Below are positions 37,641 to 47,190 of a stretch of 64,000 nt of DNA, one piece after another; within the stretch, counting starts at the first letter, position 1, and each line of letters starts with the position of its first letter. The position numbers were made by a program, and so were the translations under genes. Under the pieces are notes generated by a model, which was not told where the DNA came from, searched no databases, and saw only the letters and a program-made list of their open reading frames with translations. This DNA is from Coleofasciculus sp. FACHB-1120 (GTDB lineage: Bacteria; Cyanobacteriota; Cyanobacteriia; Cyanobacteriales; FACHB-T130): the NCBI RefSeq assembly GCF_014698845.1, contig NZ_JACJTV010000016.1:1-64000 (forward strand), in the 5' to 3' direction.

Positions 37641-38099
37641 ATGTCCCCTATTGAAGTTTTTGAGCAATCTATCCAAATCAATGCTAGTGCAACGGTGGTT
37701 GAGCGCTGCATTACCGATAATGCCTTGATGCATCGATGGCTGAATCCGGCGTTGCGGTGCGAACCCGTTGGAGAGTGGCGAACAGATTTGGGGAGTCAAA
37801 GCCGGTTTATTATTCAAATTCCCCTATTGCAACCGACTCTCGAAACGGTGATTGTAGAGCGAGAACCGGGGCTAATTGTGTGGGGCTTTGAAGGATTTTT
37901 TAAAGGACGCGATCGCTGGGAATGTCAGTCAGAGGCAACGAGAAAAGGCACGCGCCTGCTGAATCGCTTCGAGTTTGAAATTCCCAGTCCCTTCGTGCGA
38001 TGGGGTTTTAATACCTTCGCCGCCGCCTGGACGAAAGCCGATATGCAAGCTCAATTACGACGTCTCAAACGAGTCGCAGAAGAGATAGATCGCGAATAA
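37641..38099 (+). CDS. SRPBCC (START-like) family protein
   Basis: A 152-residue soluble protein of the Bet v1/START-like superfamily, which holds hydrophobic ligands in a beta-sheet cavity closed by a long helix. Typical elements are VFEQSIQINASATVVERCIT at the start, WLNPALRCEPVGEWRTDLGS and the closing helix with WTKADMQAQLRRLKRVAEEI. It is often called polyketide-cyclase-like, but the ligand is unknown. The gene is convergent with the SirB1-like gene, with 11 bases between stops. Confidence 0.82.
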   Translation: MSPIEVFEQSIQINASATVVERCITDNALMHRWLNPALRCEPVGEWRTDLGSQSRFIIQIPLLQPTLETVIVEREPGLIVWGFEGFFKGRDRWECQSEATRKGTRLLNRFEFEIPSPFVRWGFNTFAAAWTKADMQAQLRRLKRVAEEIDRE

Positions 38100-38110
38100 C
38101 TAGCGAATAA

Positions 38111-38938
38111 TTAATAGATATCTTGTTCGATTTGTGTCAGTAACTGGCGAATCACACCAGCATCCTCGGCATTGGGAAGCATCGCTAGATAAATGTTTAA
38201 ATCTTGGGATGCTTCTGCCCAGCGCCCCATTTGGAAGTAGAGAAGACCGCGATCGCGCAATTCCATCGGTGCGTCTGGGAACAACAGCAAAATCCGTTCC
38301 ACTGTGGCAAGTGCTTTTTGCAACTCTTGCCGGTTCAGGTAAATCATTTTCAGATTCGTCAGCATCCGGGTCAAGAAGCGCCGAGAACTCACGGGTTCTA
38401 CGAAATTTGCTTGCAGTTGCACGGATTGCTGGTAAATCTTAGCCAATCGATCTCTGCAATCTTGCTCAAACAGAATTTCGCCGCGATGGAAGGCATCGAC
38501 GAAGATTCCCACTTCCTCAAACTGCGGGCGAATCAGGAAATGTCCCGGCATTCCCACCCCAACCATTGGAAAATCAATGCGTCTTGCAATCTCTAAATAA
38601 ACTAACGATAGAGCGATTGGGATGCCAGTGCGCCGATCGATTACATCATTTAAAAAGCTATTGCGGGGATCGTAATAGTTCTCGTTATTTCCCGTAAAAC
38701 CTAAGTCGTCGTAAAGATATTGATTGATAGTTTGAATCACCCGCAGGGGATACCGTTGAGCAGGTAAGCGTTCTTGTACCTCCGCTGCCATTGTATCGAG
38801 GGCAGTGAGGTATTCATCCGGGTCGAGGTCTGGATATTCTTCTTGGGCGATGTCTAGGGCAGCTTTTGCCAGATTAATTTGCTCATCTGGCTGATTGATT
38901 TCCTGATAAAAGGACAGGCGACCCAGCGGCAAGTTCAT
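38111..38938 (-). CDS. SirB1-family protein (transglutaminase-like fold plus TPR)
   Basis: A 275-residue soluble protein. The N-terminal two thirds form the SirB1 transglutaminase-like domain: NYYDPRNSFLNDVIDRRTGI, PIALSLVYLEIARRIDFPMV, and GVGMPGHFLIRPQ with the conserved His. The usual catalytic Cys is not present at the expected place, as is common in SirB1. The C-terminal 90 residues contain tetratricopeptide-like repeats (LQKALATVERILLLFPDAPM). Function is unknown in this family. It is single and convergent with the SRPBCC gene. Confidence 0.85.
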   Translation of the reverse strand: MNLPLGRLSFYQEINQPDEQINLAKAALDIAQEEYPDLDPDEYLTALDTMAAEVQERLPAQRYPLRVIQTINQYLYDDLGFTGNNENYYDPRNSFLNDVIDRRTGIPIALSLVYLEIARRIDFPMVGVGMPGHFLIRPQFEEVGIFVDAFHRGEILFEQDCRDRLAKIYQQSVQLQANFVEPVSSRRFLTRMLTNLKMIYLNRQELQKALATVERILLLFPDAPMELRDRGLLYFQMGRWAEASQDLNIYLAMLPNAEDAGVIRQLLTQIEQDIY

Positions 38939-39218
38939 GGCAATTCAATTGTTTAGCGAAACTCTTGTTCTGATTGTAGGAAATAACGTGCTATCTCGCT
39001 TGCAACTAAAGGCTAATTAGCAAGCGATCCGGGCGAGGAGTCTGACTAAAAATCGGTAAGTAGCATTGCCTTTCTCATCATAAATGTCAGCATGGTTTCT
39101 TTTCTAAAAATCATCTCTGTGGCAATTTCCATCTCTGGTTGAATTGAATAAGAGCGATCGCCTTTAATTCAAATTTGTTTTTTCGGGCTGAGTTACTTTA
39201 TGGAGGGCGCGATCGCTT

Positions 39219-40478
39219 CTAAGCGAGAAAGTCAACAAACTGAATAACCCCTCGATGTCCATTGGTTAACCAGTGAGGATCTTCTTCGTTAAGTGTGTTT
39301 ATCTGAGTTTGCTGTAAACCTGCCACCAGTTCAGATTTGAGGGTGCGTAGTGCCACTAACGGTGCTGGGAAGTAGCAGGCAATGTCTTGAAAAGGGGTAG
39401 TAAAGTCCCAGTGGAGATTGCCTAAACAGCGGCGATAGTTAGCATCTCCTTTAATAAAAATTAGGCTGGCGGGTGCTAACTCTTGTCGCAAAGCAGACGG
39501 CATTTCCCAGAAAGGCAAGGGCATTGTCCAAAATAAATCGTCATAGCATCGCAAACGACCGGAAGCGATAGAGTCTTGCAAGCGCCAAGATAGCGATCGC
39601 ACTTCTCCATCAATGTCAGCAGCCAAAACCTCTAAAGTGTGGTGCAGATCCTGAATGGTCGCATCAGAAACGAAGATAGGATACCGCTTCAGGTGCAGGG
39701 AAATCTCAGCCGCCTGAGTGGTTAGCAGAAAATCTGCCAAGCACAAATCGCAGACGAGTTCAAAACCAGCATTATCGACGATGAAGTCAATTCTTCCCCC
39801 ATCAAGGCTGGCAATCCTGTCCGCAATGATGGGTGTATCATCGACCAAAATATGAGCCTCTTCGTGCTGAATTTCCTGACGGCTGCGATCGCTTTCTCCA
39901 GCGTCAACAGGCCAAAGACTGAGATCGGCGCGGTTGCCCCACAGTGAAAAATAGAGCAGTGGGATTAAACGGGTATGGCGATCGCTGGCGTTAGTCCCAA
40001 TCCTAGCGGCGATTGCCCGGATTGAATCCATTGCCGTTTCCAAACCTAAGCGTTTTTGCAACCCGTAGGGATCTACGCCTTGGCTCGATCCTGGCAGAAA
40101 GTAATCGGTTGCTTCCACAATCCGCCGGAAAAAGTATAACTCGGCAAACAACCAGGGAATGTCTATCCAGCGCTTCCCCAGAAAAGGTGCTAAATATCTC
40201 GTCCACGCAGCTAAATCTGGGCCATTATCATCTTTGAGCGATCGCACGATTCCATGCGGCAAGTCCCGGATCAAGGTTTCCAGATTGTCTACAATCGATG
40301 CCGGAAAATCGTTTTCAGCAATCACGCGCTGCGCGATCGCAGGCATTCGCGTCAGAAGCGTCATGTTCGCAAAGGAACCTTCCTCCGACATCATCAGCGG
40401 TGGAGGAAGCGGTAATCGAGGCTTTAAAATCTGCTGTACCATCACGCGATAGAGAAGCGCTGACCTGTCGGTTCGCAC
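39219..40478 (-). CDS. ARMT1/DUF89-family damage-control phosphatase-like protein
   Basis: A 419-residue protein of the DUF89 fold. Metal-dependent members remove phosphates from damaged sugar phosphates or metabolites. Recognisable are RIDFIVDNAGFELVCDLCLA (the metal-binding D-N and following strand), LIFIKGDANYRRCLGNLHWD (K-G-D-x-N-Y-R-R) and PALVALRTLKSEL-like sequence (here PAPLVALRTLKSELVAG). These match ARMT1 well. The substrate is not known. The start region is divergent from the CruP gene, so the 145-base gap holds both promoters. Confidence 0.87.
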   Translation of the reverse strand: MRTDRSALLYRVMVQQILKPRLPLPPPLMMSEEGSFANMTLLTRMPAIAQRVIAENDFPASIVDNLETLIRDLPHGIVRSLKDDNGPDLAAWTRYLAPFLGKRWIDIPWLFAELYFFRRIVEATDYFLPGSSQGVDPYGLQKRLGLETAMDSIRAIAARIGTNASDRHTRLIPLLYFSLWGNRADLSLWPVDAGESDRSRQEIQHEEAHILVDDTPIIADRIASLDGGRIDFIVDNAGFELVCDLCLADFLLTTQAAEISLHLKRYPIFVSDATIQDLHHTLEVLAADIDGEVRSLSWRLQDSIASGRLRCYDDLFWTMPLPFWEMPSALRQELAPASLIFIKGDANYRRCLGNLHWDFTTPFQDIACYFPAPLVALRTLKSELVAGLQQTQINTLNEEDPHWLTNGHRGVIQFVDFLA

Positions 40479-40623
40479 TTCTTGTCAGGTGTTCACAGTA
40501 ATTGTACTGAAACAGCAACAATTGACTCTAAAATCTGGTCGCATCAAGCTCAGCAAGCCAAAAGCTGCAACCTTGAGAACTCTGCCGATTAGGATGGATT
40601 GGGAGTATTTTTTGCAAATATCC

Positions 40624-42165
40624 ATGACCCTAACCGAACAGATTCTATCTCAGGTACCGGGAAATCCTCTCTTTGGACTGCGTAAAGCTGATAGCCTCTG
40701 GCAAGCCATCAAGGAAGACACTACACCAATTCCGATAGTAGTGAAAGAAAGCCAAGAGCTTCTGGGAAGCGTAGACTGGGACGTGGTGATCGGCGGCGGC
40801 ACTTTGGGAATTTTCATCGGTGCTGCTTTAGCTCAGTTGGGGTGGCGAGTTGCCTTAATTGAAAGAGGGATATTACGCGGTAGAGATCAAGAGTGGAATA
40901 TCTCCCGTCAAGAGTTGGAGGTATTTTTAGAACTGAATCTGCTGACTGAAGCCGAATTAGAACAAGCGATCGCAACCGAGTATAATCCCGCCCGCGTCAG
41001 CTTTTTAGGAGGTTCTGACATTTGGGTGCGCGATGTCCTGAATATCGGCGTCGATCCTGTTTTTCTGCTAGACACGCTCAAATCGAAATTTCTCGCTGCT
41101 GGCGGACAGTTGTTTGAGAATACCCCCTTTGAAGGGGCAGTTATACACCCAGATGGCGTCAGCGTGGAAGCATCAAGCAGCTTGAAAACACGGTTGTTCA
41201 TAGATGCGATGGGAAGTTTCTCGCCGATTGTTCAACAAGCGCGACAGGGAGAAAAACCAGAAGGCGTTTGCTTAGTCGTGGGTAGTTGCGCCAAAGGCTT
41301 TCCTCAAAATGAAACCGGCGATCTGATTGCAACTTTCACCTCGATTCAAAATCAATGCCAATACTTTTGGGAAGCTTTCCCTGCACGAGATGGCAGAACA
41401 ACTTATCTATTTACTTACCTGGATGCTGACAAAAGTCGCCCCAGTTTGGAATTTTTCTTTGAAGAATACCTACGCCTGTTGCCCGAATATCAAGGTGTGG
41501 AAGTGTCCCAACTGCAATTTCAACGGGCGCTGTTTGGCTTCTTTCCCTCTTACCGCAACTCATTAAAGATGCCTTGGAGTCGCATTCTGCCAGTAGGAGA
41601 TAGCAGTGGCAACCAATCTCCCGTCAGCTTTGGCGGGTTTGGAGCAATGGTGCGGCACTTGAAACGGTTAACAGAAGGCATTCACGAGGCTTTACAAATA
41701 GATGCTCTCAATAAGAATGCTTTGGCACTTTTGCAACCTTATCAGCCGAATATTGCCGTAACCTGGCTGTTTCAAAGAACAATGGGCGTGGGAATCGAGC
41801 AAAAAGTTGACCCAAATCAAATCAACCAGTTGCTCTCTAGTGTATTTCAAGCGATGGAACAGCTGGGAGATGAGGTATTACGCCCATTTTTACAAGATGT
41901 TGTCCAGTTTCCCGCCTTATCAAAAACCCTGTTGAAAACAGCCGTCACTCACCCCGGATTAGTGGCTCGAATTATACCCCTTGTGGGAATCCCGATGCTG
42001 CTAGATTGGATGGTTCACTACCTAAACTTAGGAGTTTACACCGCTCTATATCCTCTCGCAACTGCCCTGAAACCGTGGATAAAGACGTTACCACCAATCC
42101 CTCGATACTACTGCGATCGCTTCCGCCAAGCTTGGGAATATGGCTCTGGAAGCGATCGCACGTAG
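40624..42165 (+). CDS. cruP: CruP-type lycopene cyclase paralogue (FAD-dependent)
   Basis: A roughly 513-residue FAD-binding protein. The dinucleotide motif DWDVVIGGGTLGIFIGAALA is near residue 55, followed by ERGILRGRDQEWNISRQELE. Late motifs GDSSGNQSPVSFGGFGAMVR and the PEYQGVEVSQLQFQRALFGF region are those of CruP, the paralogue of CruA lycopene cyclase found in cyanobacteria and plants. CruP has been linked to protection from oxidative damage; strong cyclase activity is doubtful for the family. The frame opens to 40489, but the ATG at 40624 (MTLTEQILSQVPGNPLFGLR) is the conserved beginning. It is divergent from the DUF89 gene. Confidence 0.87.
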   Translation: MTLTEQILSQVPGNPLFGLRKADSLWQAIKEDTTPIPIVVKESQELLGSVDWDVVIGGGTLGIFIGAALAQLGWRVALIERGILRGRDQEWNISRQELEVFLELNLLTEAELEQAIATEYNPARVSFLGGSDIWVRDVLNIGVDPVFLLDTLKSKFLAAGGQLFENTPFEGAVIHPDGVSVEASSSLKTRLFIDAMGSFSPIVQQARQGEKPEGVCLVVGSCAKGFPQNETGDLIATFTSIQNQCQYFWEAFPARDGRTTYLFTYLDADKSRPSLEFFFEEYLRLLPEYQGVEVSQLQFQRALFGFFPSYRNSLKMPWSRILPVGDSSGNQSPVSFGGFGAMVRHLKRLTEGIHEALQIDALNKNALALLQPYQPNIAVTWLFQRTMGVGIEQKVDPNQINQLLSSVFQAMEQLGDEVLRPFLQDVVQFPALSKTLLKTAVTHPGLVARIIPLVGIPMLLDWMVHYLNLGVYTALYPLATALKPWIKTLPPIPRYYCDRFRQAWEYGSGSDRT

Positions 42166-42440
42166 CCTGAAAGATGTAGGGCTTATATATATGGTCAGGC
42201 AGTATGCTAACAGCTTTAACGTAGCGTTATTGCCAATGCCGCTAAGATAGGCGATTTAAAGGTATATCGTTGAACCAAGAATCTCCGTAACTAAAGCCCA
42301 GAGAGTATCAATATAGACTTCTTGAAAAGACTTGCGGTAAGTGTGTTTTTCCGAACGGGGAACAACTCAACCCAATATCTAAATATTTCCGGCTCAACTC
42401 GAAAAAGCTAAGTTAAAGACTGTAGGTTATCCCAAGTTCA
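42166..42440 (+). pseudogene. Possible decayed gene 3' part next to the structured repeat
   Basis: In one frame the DNA from about 42316 reads LEKTCGKCVFPNGEQLNPIS and continues to a stop near 42420, with other stops upstream. The Cys pair and composition resemble a coding remnant, possibly a transposase tail (TnpB proteins have a Cys-rich C-terminus), but I cannot confirm a family. It directly precedes the 123-bp structured repeat. Confidence 0.25.
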
Positions 42441-42563
42441 ATGGCACCGACAGAAGAATCTTGAGATAAATCTCTCCCCTTAAAGCTCACAACCCGTTTT
42501 AACAAGTTGAAAGCCTTTGCCATACCAGCACTTTAGTCAGTTTTAACTGACTTTAGCTCTTAG
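42441..42563 (+). repeat. Structured repeat SR1, copy A (inverted relative to copy B at 53425-53546)
   Basis: This 123-base copy aligns over its full length with the reverse complement of 53425-53546, with one single-base gap and about 75-80 per cent identity by eye. It holds a GAGAT-AA-ATCTC hairpin, a CAAC...GTTG hairpin and the palindrome GTCAGTT-TT-AACTGAC. The rest of the 487-base spacer to 42652 shows nothing further. Confidence 0.75.
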
Positions 42564-42652
42564 CCCGTACTTTAGTTCAGGGCGTCAGTCAGTGCCATTC
42601 AGCCCAAATTTATTATTAAACGTCTCTTGGCTCTGAGTCAAAAGATCACACC

Positions 42653-43357
42653 ATGATTAATCGAGAATTTCAAGCCACCCACTACTTTACCGTCTTAATG
42701 GGGCTGCTGCGCGATCGCCAAGGATTTATGGAAGAAATTCGTCAAGGCGTCAGGCTTCCCAGTAAAATCATCTCTCTGCTCGTTTGCAGTTCCCTGTTTT
42801 TTGCCGTTTATGGCGCGATTATCGGTTCATCTCATAGCTCTTTACAAGCATTGTCCTCTGCTTTTAAATTGCCTTGCTTCTACTTAATGACGCTGATTCT
42901 TTGCTTGCCAACTTTGTATTTCTTCAGCATTCTTTCTGGATCGACTAGAAGTATTGGACAGTATTTCGCCATGCTTCTGACCTCTGTTGCCGTGATTAGC
43001 GTTCTAGAATTTAGCTTGGCACCTGTAGTGCTATTCTTTCTAATTACTACTCACAACTACCAATTTTTCGTCTTGTTAAATGTGGCTATCTTTGCCCTTA
43101 CCGGATTTACTGGTGTTACTTTCCTGTATCAGGGAGTCCAGTTGATGTCCGTACAAGATAACGAAGCCGCACAAGACACACGCACCAGGATTTTGCAATT
43201 TTGGTTGATTCTTTATGCTTTAGTTGGCTGTCAATTAGGTTGGACTCTCAGACCATTTTTCGGGACTCCCGGCGAATTTGTATTGTTTCGAGCAATGGAA
43301 GGTAATTTTTATCTGAGTATTCTCAAAGCAATTGGAGAACTTCTAGGTTTTAATTGA
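42653..43357 (+). CDS. YIP1-like multi-pass membrane protein
   Basis: A 234-residue inner-membrane protein with about five or six helices (KIISLLVCSSLFFAVYGAII, FYLMTLILCLPTLYFFSILS, QYFAMLLTSVAVISVLEFSL and others). The layout, with GxxxxPxxKI-like start (QGVRLPSKIISLLVCSS) and an LPTLYFFSxLxGS segment, is that of YIP1-like proteins of cyanobacteria, some of which are automatically named actin-binding WH2 proteins. No catalytic motif is visible. It stands alone, with ATG and a long spacer before it. Role is unknown. Confidence 0.65.
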   Translation: MINREFQATHYFTVLMGLLRDRQGFMEEIRQGVRLPSKIISLLVCSSLFFAVYGAIIGSSHSSLQALSSAFKLPCFYLMTLILCLPTLYFFSILSGSTRSIGQYFAMLLTSVAVISVLEFSLAPVVLFFLITTHNYQFFVLLNVAIFALTGFTGVTFLYQGVQLMSVQDNEAAQDTRTRILQFWLILYALVGCQLGWTLRPFFGTPGEFVLFRAMEGNFYLSILKAIGELLGFN

Positions 43358-43398
43358 AACCTGACTCAAGTAGGACTCCATTCCGTTCAGCATTCTGT

Positions 43399-43517
43399 TC
43401 AGCAATTTCTATCCTAGAGCAAGCATAAATGATTCGTGAAGGTAAGATCCCCAGCTTCTCTCTTGTAGTCGGGGATCTGAAGGGCTAGCATCTCACAACT
43501 CAAATAGGATTGCTGTA
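43399..43517 (+). repeat. TIR hairpin element, copy 1 (AGATCCCC stem)
   Basis: The element contains GATTCGTGAA, a stem AGATCCCC (43445-43452) / GGGGATCT (43471-43478), and the right end CAAATAGGATTGCTGTA. The same order occurs at 51307-51407 with the stem changed to GCCC/GGGC on both sides, a compensatory change. The right end is an inverted copy of the left end ATAGCAATCCT of copy 2. Confidence 0.75.
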
Positions 43518-44362
43518 TTTCGCTTAATTTTATTTAAAAAATATATCCTTAGATAGTTGATAATTATAATTTTTTCCTTGGTAGTTAGTGTTTTTTAGCA
43601 CAACAACTTTAGATAAATAACATTAAAAATGATTGCGCTCGTGACTTCTACCATGAAATGATCCGATTACTTGCCGGATCGTGATGAATTCACGAAAACT
43701 TCATTTAAAACCCTTAAATCATGAATTCAAAGTAAAGGATTCTTCATCAGTGATAATACTGTTAGCAATATCTTCAGGTCAGCGGTGAAATCTACTTCTT
43801 AGAGCAGTTCAGCTACGGTTCATTGAATTTGGATCTTTGAGTTCGGGGTAGGGAACACAGACATTTGACACCTTACTCTGGGAACTGGGAAGATAACAAT
43901 CTATCCACCCCTCGTTTCTAAGCGTCAGCCTGAAGAACGAGAGGAATTGAGGCAGAGCCTTGATTCGGTAGGGTGCAAGATATCAAGCATCTGGAATCGG
44001 GATTGATTGGGAATTCAAGAGTTCCGAGTGTTATGCATCGGCTTTATAAGTATGAGAGCGATCGCTTCCAGTTATGAAGTTTTTATAAGCTTTATCTCGT
44101 ACCGATAAGGTGTTGCTGGGTTCTCAAGCGATAAACATTTTTGGCAGTGATGGGTGGGAGAAACCGCGAGCGATCGCCATGAAAAATCCTTTAACTAGGA
44201 ATTTTTCTTGTCTTCTACCTTAAGTAAGATCCAAAATACCCTGAGCTAATTTTGGCGTTAAAACTCAAAGACTCGCTGCCCTCTTACGCTAGACCAACCC
44301 TCCAAAAAAATTACAAACATCGGCTTTTTAATTACAAGATCGTCATTAAAGGAAACAACCCC
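43518..44362. other. 845-base spacer, no gene seen
   Basis: AT-rich DNA with two ATGAATTCA sites (near 43683 and 43720), a HIP1 site near 44060 and a second near 44172. No open frame has a plausible start and protein-like composition. The frame that extends the next gene upstream to 44252 is treated as leader. The promoter and leader of the gene at 44363 must lie at the right end. Confidence 0.5.
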
Positions 44363-45094
44363 ATGAAAAAAACTCTAGCCGTCCTTACCGTTGGCTTTAC
44401 CTTACTGATGGGAGCCAATTCTACCAACGCTGTTCCTCTCTACGACGGTGTATCAGAGCCAAATGAAACGCTCGATCAACAGGGATGGCAGTATCTAGAA
44501 GATGCTGTTAAGTCTCCTGCGCCTACTGCAACACCTACCAGTGAAGGCACTCTTTTGGATACGGGGAATCGCAAAAATAAGGCAGGCTACTTCAAAGTAT
44601 CGCCAGTGCTGCTTGACCGCAGTAGTGGATATGCCATCAGCTTTAGCGTCAAGATTAGTTCAGAAACTCACACTAACGACAATCGTGCAGGCTTCAGCTT
44701 GATTGTGATGAGCGATAGTGTCGCTGGTGAAACCCAACCCTATGGACTGGAATTAGGTTTCTGGAAAAATGGAGTCTGGGCGCAAAACGTTGGATTTACT
44801 CAAGGCGAGAAGGTGACTTTCAACGTCCAAAAAACGATGAATAACTATGTCTTGTATGTCAAAGACAACCAGTATCAACTGTTTATCAACGGTTCGACCT
44901 TTCCCATTTTGCAAGGCGAACTGCGTCAATATACCGGATTTACACCGCCTGCCGGGTATTCCAATCCTTACGAAACTTCCAACCTGATTTTCTTGGGCGA
45001 CAACACGGTATATGCCAAGGCAAACGTCACCATAAAAAGTGTTTCTGCATCCCCTGTCGGCAATGTTAACCTCTCTAATACCTCTGGAAACTAA
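44363..45094 (+). CDS. Secreted protein with lectin-like (choice-of-anchor type) domain
   Basis: A 243-residue exported protein. The signal peptide is MKKTLAVLTVGFTLLMGANS with cleavage after TNA. The mature part forms one beta-sandwich domain resembling concanavalin/laminin-G-like choice-of-anchor domains: YAISFSVKISSETHTNDNRA, GFSLIVMSDSV, YGLELGFWKNGVWAQNVGFT and FNVQKTMNNYVLYVKDNQYQ. No PEP-CTERM or LPXTG-like tail is present. The frame is open to a TTG at 44252, but AAAGGAAAC before the ATG at 44363 and the signal peptide decide the start. A strong hairpin follows the stop. Confidence 0.72.
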   Translation: MKKTLAVLTVGFTLLMGANSTNAVPLYDGVSEPNETLDQQGWQYLEDAVKSPAPTATPTSEGTLLDTGNRKNKAGYFKVSPVLLDRSSGYAISFSVKISSETHTNDNRAGFSLIVMSDSVAGETQPYGLELGFWKNGVWAQNVGFTQGEKVTFNVQKTMNNYVLYVKDNQYQLFINGSTFPILQGELRQYTGFTPPAGYSNPYETSNLIFLGDNTVYAKANVTIKSVSASPVGNVNLSNTSGN

Positions 45095-45109
45095 GCTAAA
45101 TCAGGGAAT

Positions 45110-45145
45110 CTAAAAGTCCAAATCATCGCTAGTTTGGACTTTTAG
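45110..45145 (+). terminator. Stem-loop terminator
   Basis: A perfect 13-bp stem CTAAAAGTCCAAA / TTTGGACTTTTAG with a 10-base loop, 16 bases after the stop. The T's are inside the stem rather than after it, so the hairpin may be bidirectional or a stability element. Confidence 0.65.
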
Positions 45146-46124
45146 CTCCTCCAGAACACCTTGCAATTTCAAGTGACCTGGCTCCAGACAAATAATCCAA
45201 TCTAGCTCGATTAAGCGAGAGCATCCCAATGAATTCGCCTGAAGGGTCGGGCTTGCGCGTGCAAAGGCTGCCGGGAGCAGCCTGAAGAATTTTAGCCTGC
45301 TTCCGGCAGGCTTCGTTTATCGTAGCTCCATGCTTCTTGCGTGTGGGCGTGTATTTGAAATTCAGGGAATGCTCCCCAATTAATCACTCTAGGGCTGTAG
45401 TTAATGAAAAGTGTGATTCTGCCTTGGTGGTAAGACAGCAACGGCTCTAAAACTTGCGCTTCGCTTGCCGGATCGAGTCCCTTGTAAATTCATCAAAATA
45501 CGATTGATCGGGTTGGGATACAGTTTCCGGGCTATGTACTTTATATTAGATACGTGAAAGCAAAAAGTTATTAATTATTAACAGAATCGATATTACATAG
45601 TTAAAACTACTTTAAACTACCTCTTAAGGATTTAACGAATAATCTTCATAATAACTAATATACAAAACTCAATAAAATTGCTTTTTTTATATGTCTTTCC
45701 TCTATCTTAAGATTGATGCTAATCCAGTGCTTAAGTCCGAACATTACAATATCAAGAGTCCAATTGAAGAAGACTCTGCAAGCCTTTAAACAAAACCTTT
45801 GGTAACTTTTGCTAAAAAGTTCTCTCTAAGTTTTAAACCTGGAAAGCTTAGATAATTTTTAATACGTTTTAGGGGAAAAACTTTTCTTAAGAGGGAGGTA
45901 GGAGAGTTTTCCTGAAGATTTTTCTTCAAATAAGCTTTCTGGCAATCGAATCGGGAAAATTTTACTAGCAAGAAAAAAAAAGGAATTGTATAACCCTATA
46001 CTTGGAGAGTTTTTTGCCTAAGACGTTAGGTATTAGAACTTAAATCCGCCAAAAATTTCTGTTGGGTTTGCAAGCTCATATTCGCAAGCGACTCTTTCCA
46101 AATGAACACTCATTGGAGTTTAAG
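45146..46124. other. About 1-kb spacer with two hairpins upstream of the sugar transporter operon
   Basis: The first 200 bases hold two perfect G+C-rich hairpins, GGCTGC-cggga-GCAGCC (45266-45282) and AGCCTGC-ttccg-GCAGGCT (45294-45312), which look like a palindromic repeat. From 45540 on the DNA is very AT-rich with no coding sense. The region before 46125 should include the operon's promoter; an AATTGTATAACCCTATACTT stretch near 45983 is the nearest candidate. Confidence 0.5.
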
Positions 46125-47102
46125 GTGAAACGAGTAGTGATCGCATTGAGTCTTTTTAGTCTAGCTAGTAGCGCTCTTGTGAGTTGCACGTCAGCTCCCC
46201 GGAACGCTCAAAACAGCCAACAAAACAGTTCAGAACTTTCATCTGTTGCTGTAACAGTGCGCGACCTCGGCAACCCCTTCTTTGTACAAGTTGGTAAGGG
46301 TGCAGAGGCGGAAGCTAAGAGAATCGGTGGTGGGGACGTTAGCACAACACTCGTCTCCAGCGGGGACGATTTAAATCAACAATTTAATCAAATCGAAAAC
46401 TTCATTGCCTCAGATGTCAGCATGATTATACTCAATGCTGCTGACAGTAAGGGGATTTTTGCCGCGGTTGAAAAAGCTAAACAAGCAGGAATTCCAATCA
46501 TTGCAGTTGATACTGCCGCTGAAGGTGGTGTTGATGCCACTGTTACCTCCAATAACGTGCAAGCCGGTGAAGTAAGTTGTCAATACATCGCCGATCGACT
46601 GAAGGGTCAAGGCAATGTTGTCATTATCAATGGGCCACCCGTCGCTTCAGTCGTTGAGCGGGTCCAAGGATGTCTGAGCGTATTTTCCAAATATCCCAAT
46701 ATCAAGATCCTTTCAAAAGATCAGAATGCAGAAGGTAGCCGTGATGGTGGGTTGAGAGTCATGAGCGATCTGCTTACATCCTTTCCAAAAATTGATGCCG
46801 TTTTTGCAATTAATGACCCTTCTGGTATTGGTGCGGAGCTAGCTGCTACACAAGCGCAGCGGAAAGAGTTCTTTATTGTTGGCGTTGATGGCGCACCCGA
46901 AGCTCTAGATGCGCTCAAGCAGGAAAATAGCTTATTTGTTGCGACTGCGGCTCAAGACCCTTTTCGCATGGCAGCGAAGGCAGTTGAGGTCGGGAACGAC
47001 ATTTTGAAAGGGAACAAGCCTGCCAATCCAAACATTCTCATTCCAGTCACCTTGATTACTCGGGAAAATGTTAATCAGCATAAAGGTTGGACAAGTGAAT
47101 AA
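46125..47102 (+). CDS. Sugar ABC transporter substrate-binding lipoprotein (RbsB-like)
   Basis: A roughly 325-residue periplasmic binding protein. The GTG start at 46125 is supported by GGAG eight bases upstream and gives the signal peptide VKRVVIALSLFSLASSALVS with lipobox LVSC. The frame remains open to a TTG at 46062. The mature part has two Rossmann-like lobes: VAVTVRDLGNPFFVQVGKGA, SMIILNAADSKGIFAAVEKA, GIPIIAVDTAAEGGVDATVT and AVFAINDPSGIGAELAATQA, the ribose/galactose-type binding-protein pattern. It is the first gene of a three-gene operon. The sugar is not determined. Confidence 0.9.
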   Translation: MKRVVIALSLFSLASSALVSCTSAPRNAQNSQQNSSELSSVAVTVRDLGNPFFVQVGKGAEAEAKRIGGGDVSTTLVSSGDDLNQQFNQIENFIASDVSMIILNAADSKGIFAAVEKAKQAGIPIIAVDTAAEGGVDATVTSNNVQAGEVSCQYIADRLKGQGNVVIINGPPVASVVERVQGCLSVFSKYPNIKILSKDQNAEGSRDGGLRVMSDLLTSFPKIDAVFAINDPSGIGAELAATQAQRKEFFIVGVDGAPEALDALKQENSLFVATAAQDPFRMAAKAVEVGNDILKGNKPANPNILIPVTLITRENVNQHKGWTSE

Positions 47103-47190
47103 CCAAGCTTTTGTCGTTAATTTAACCAATTTATGGCTTGATAATCTATCCATTTGAATCTTACTTTCACAAACATTACAGGGATTTCTG

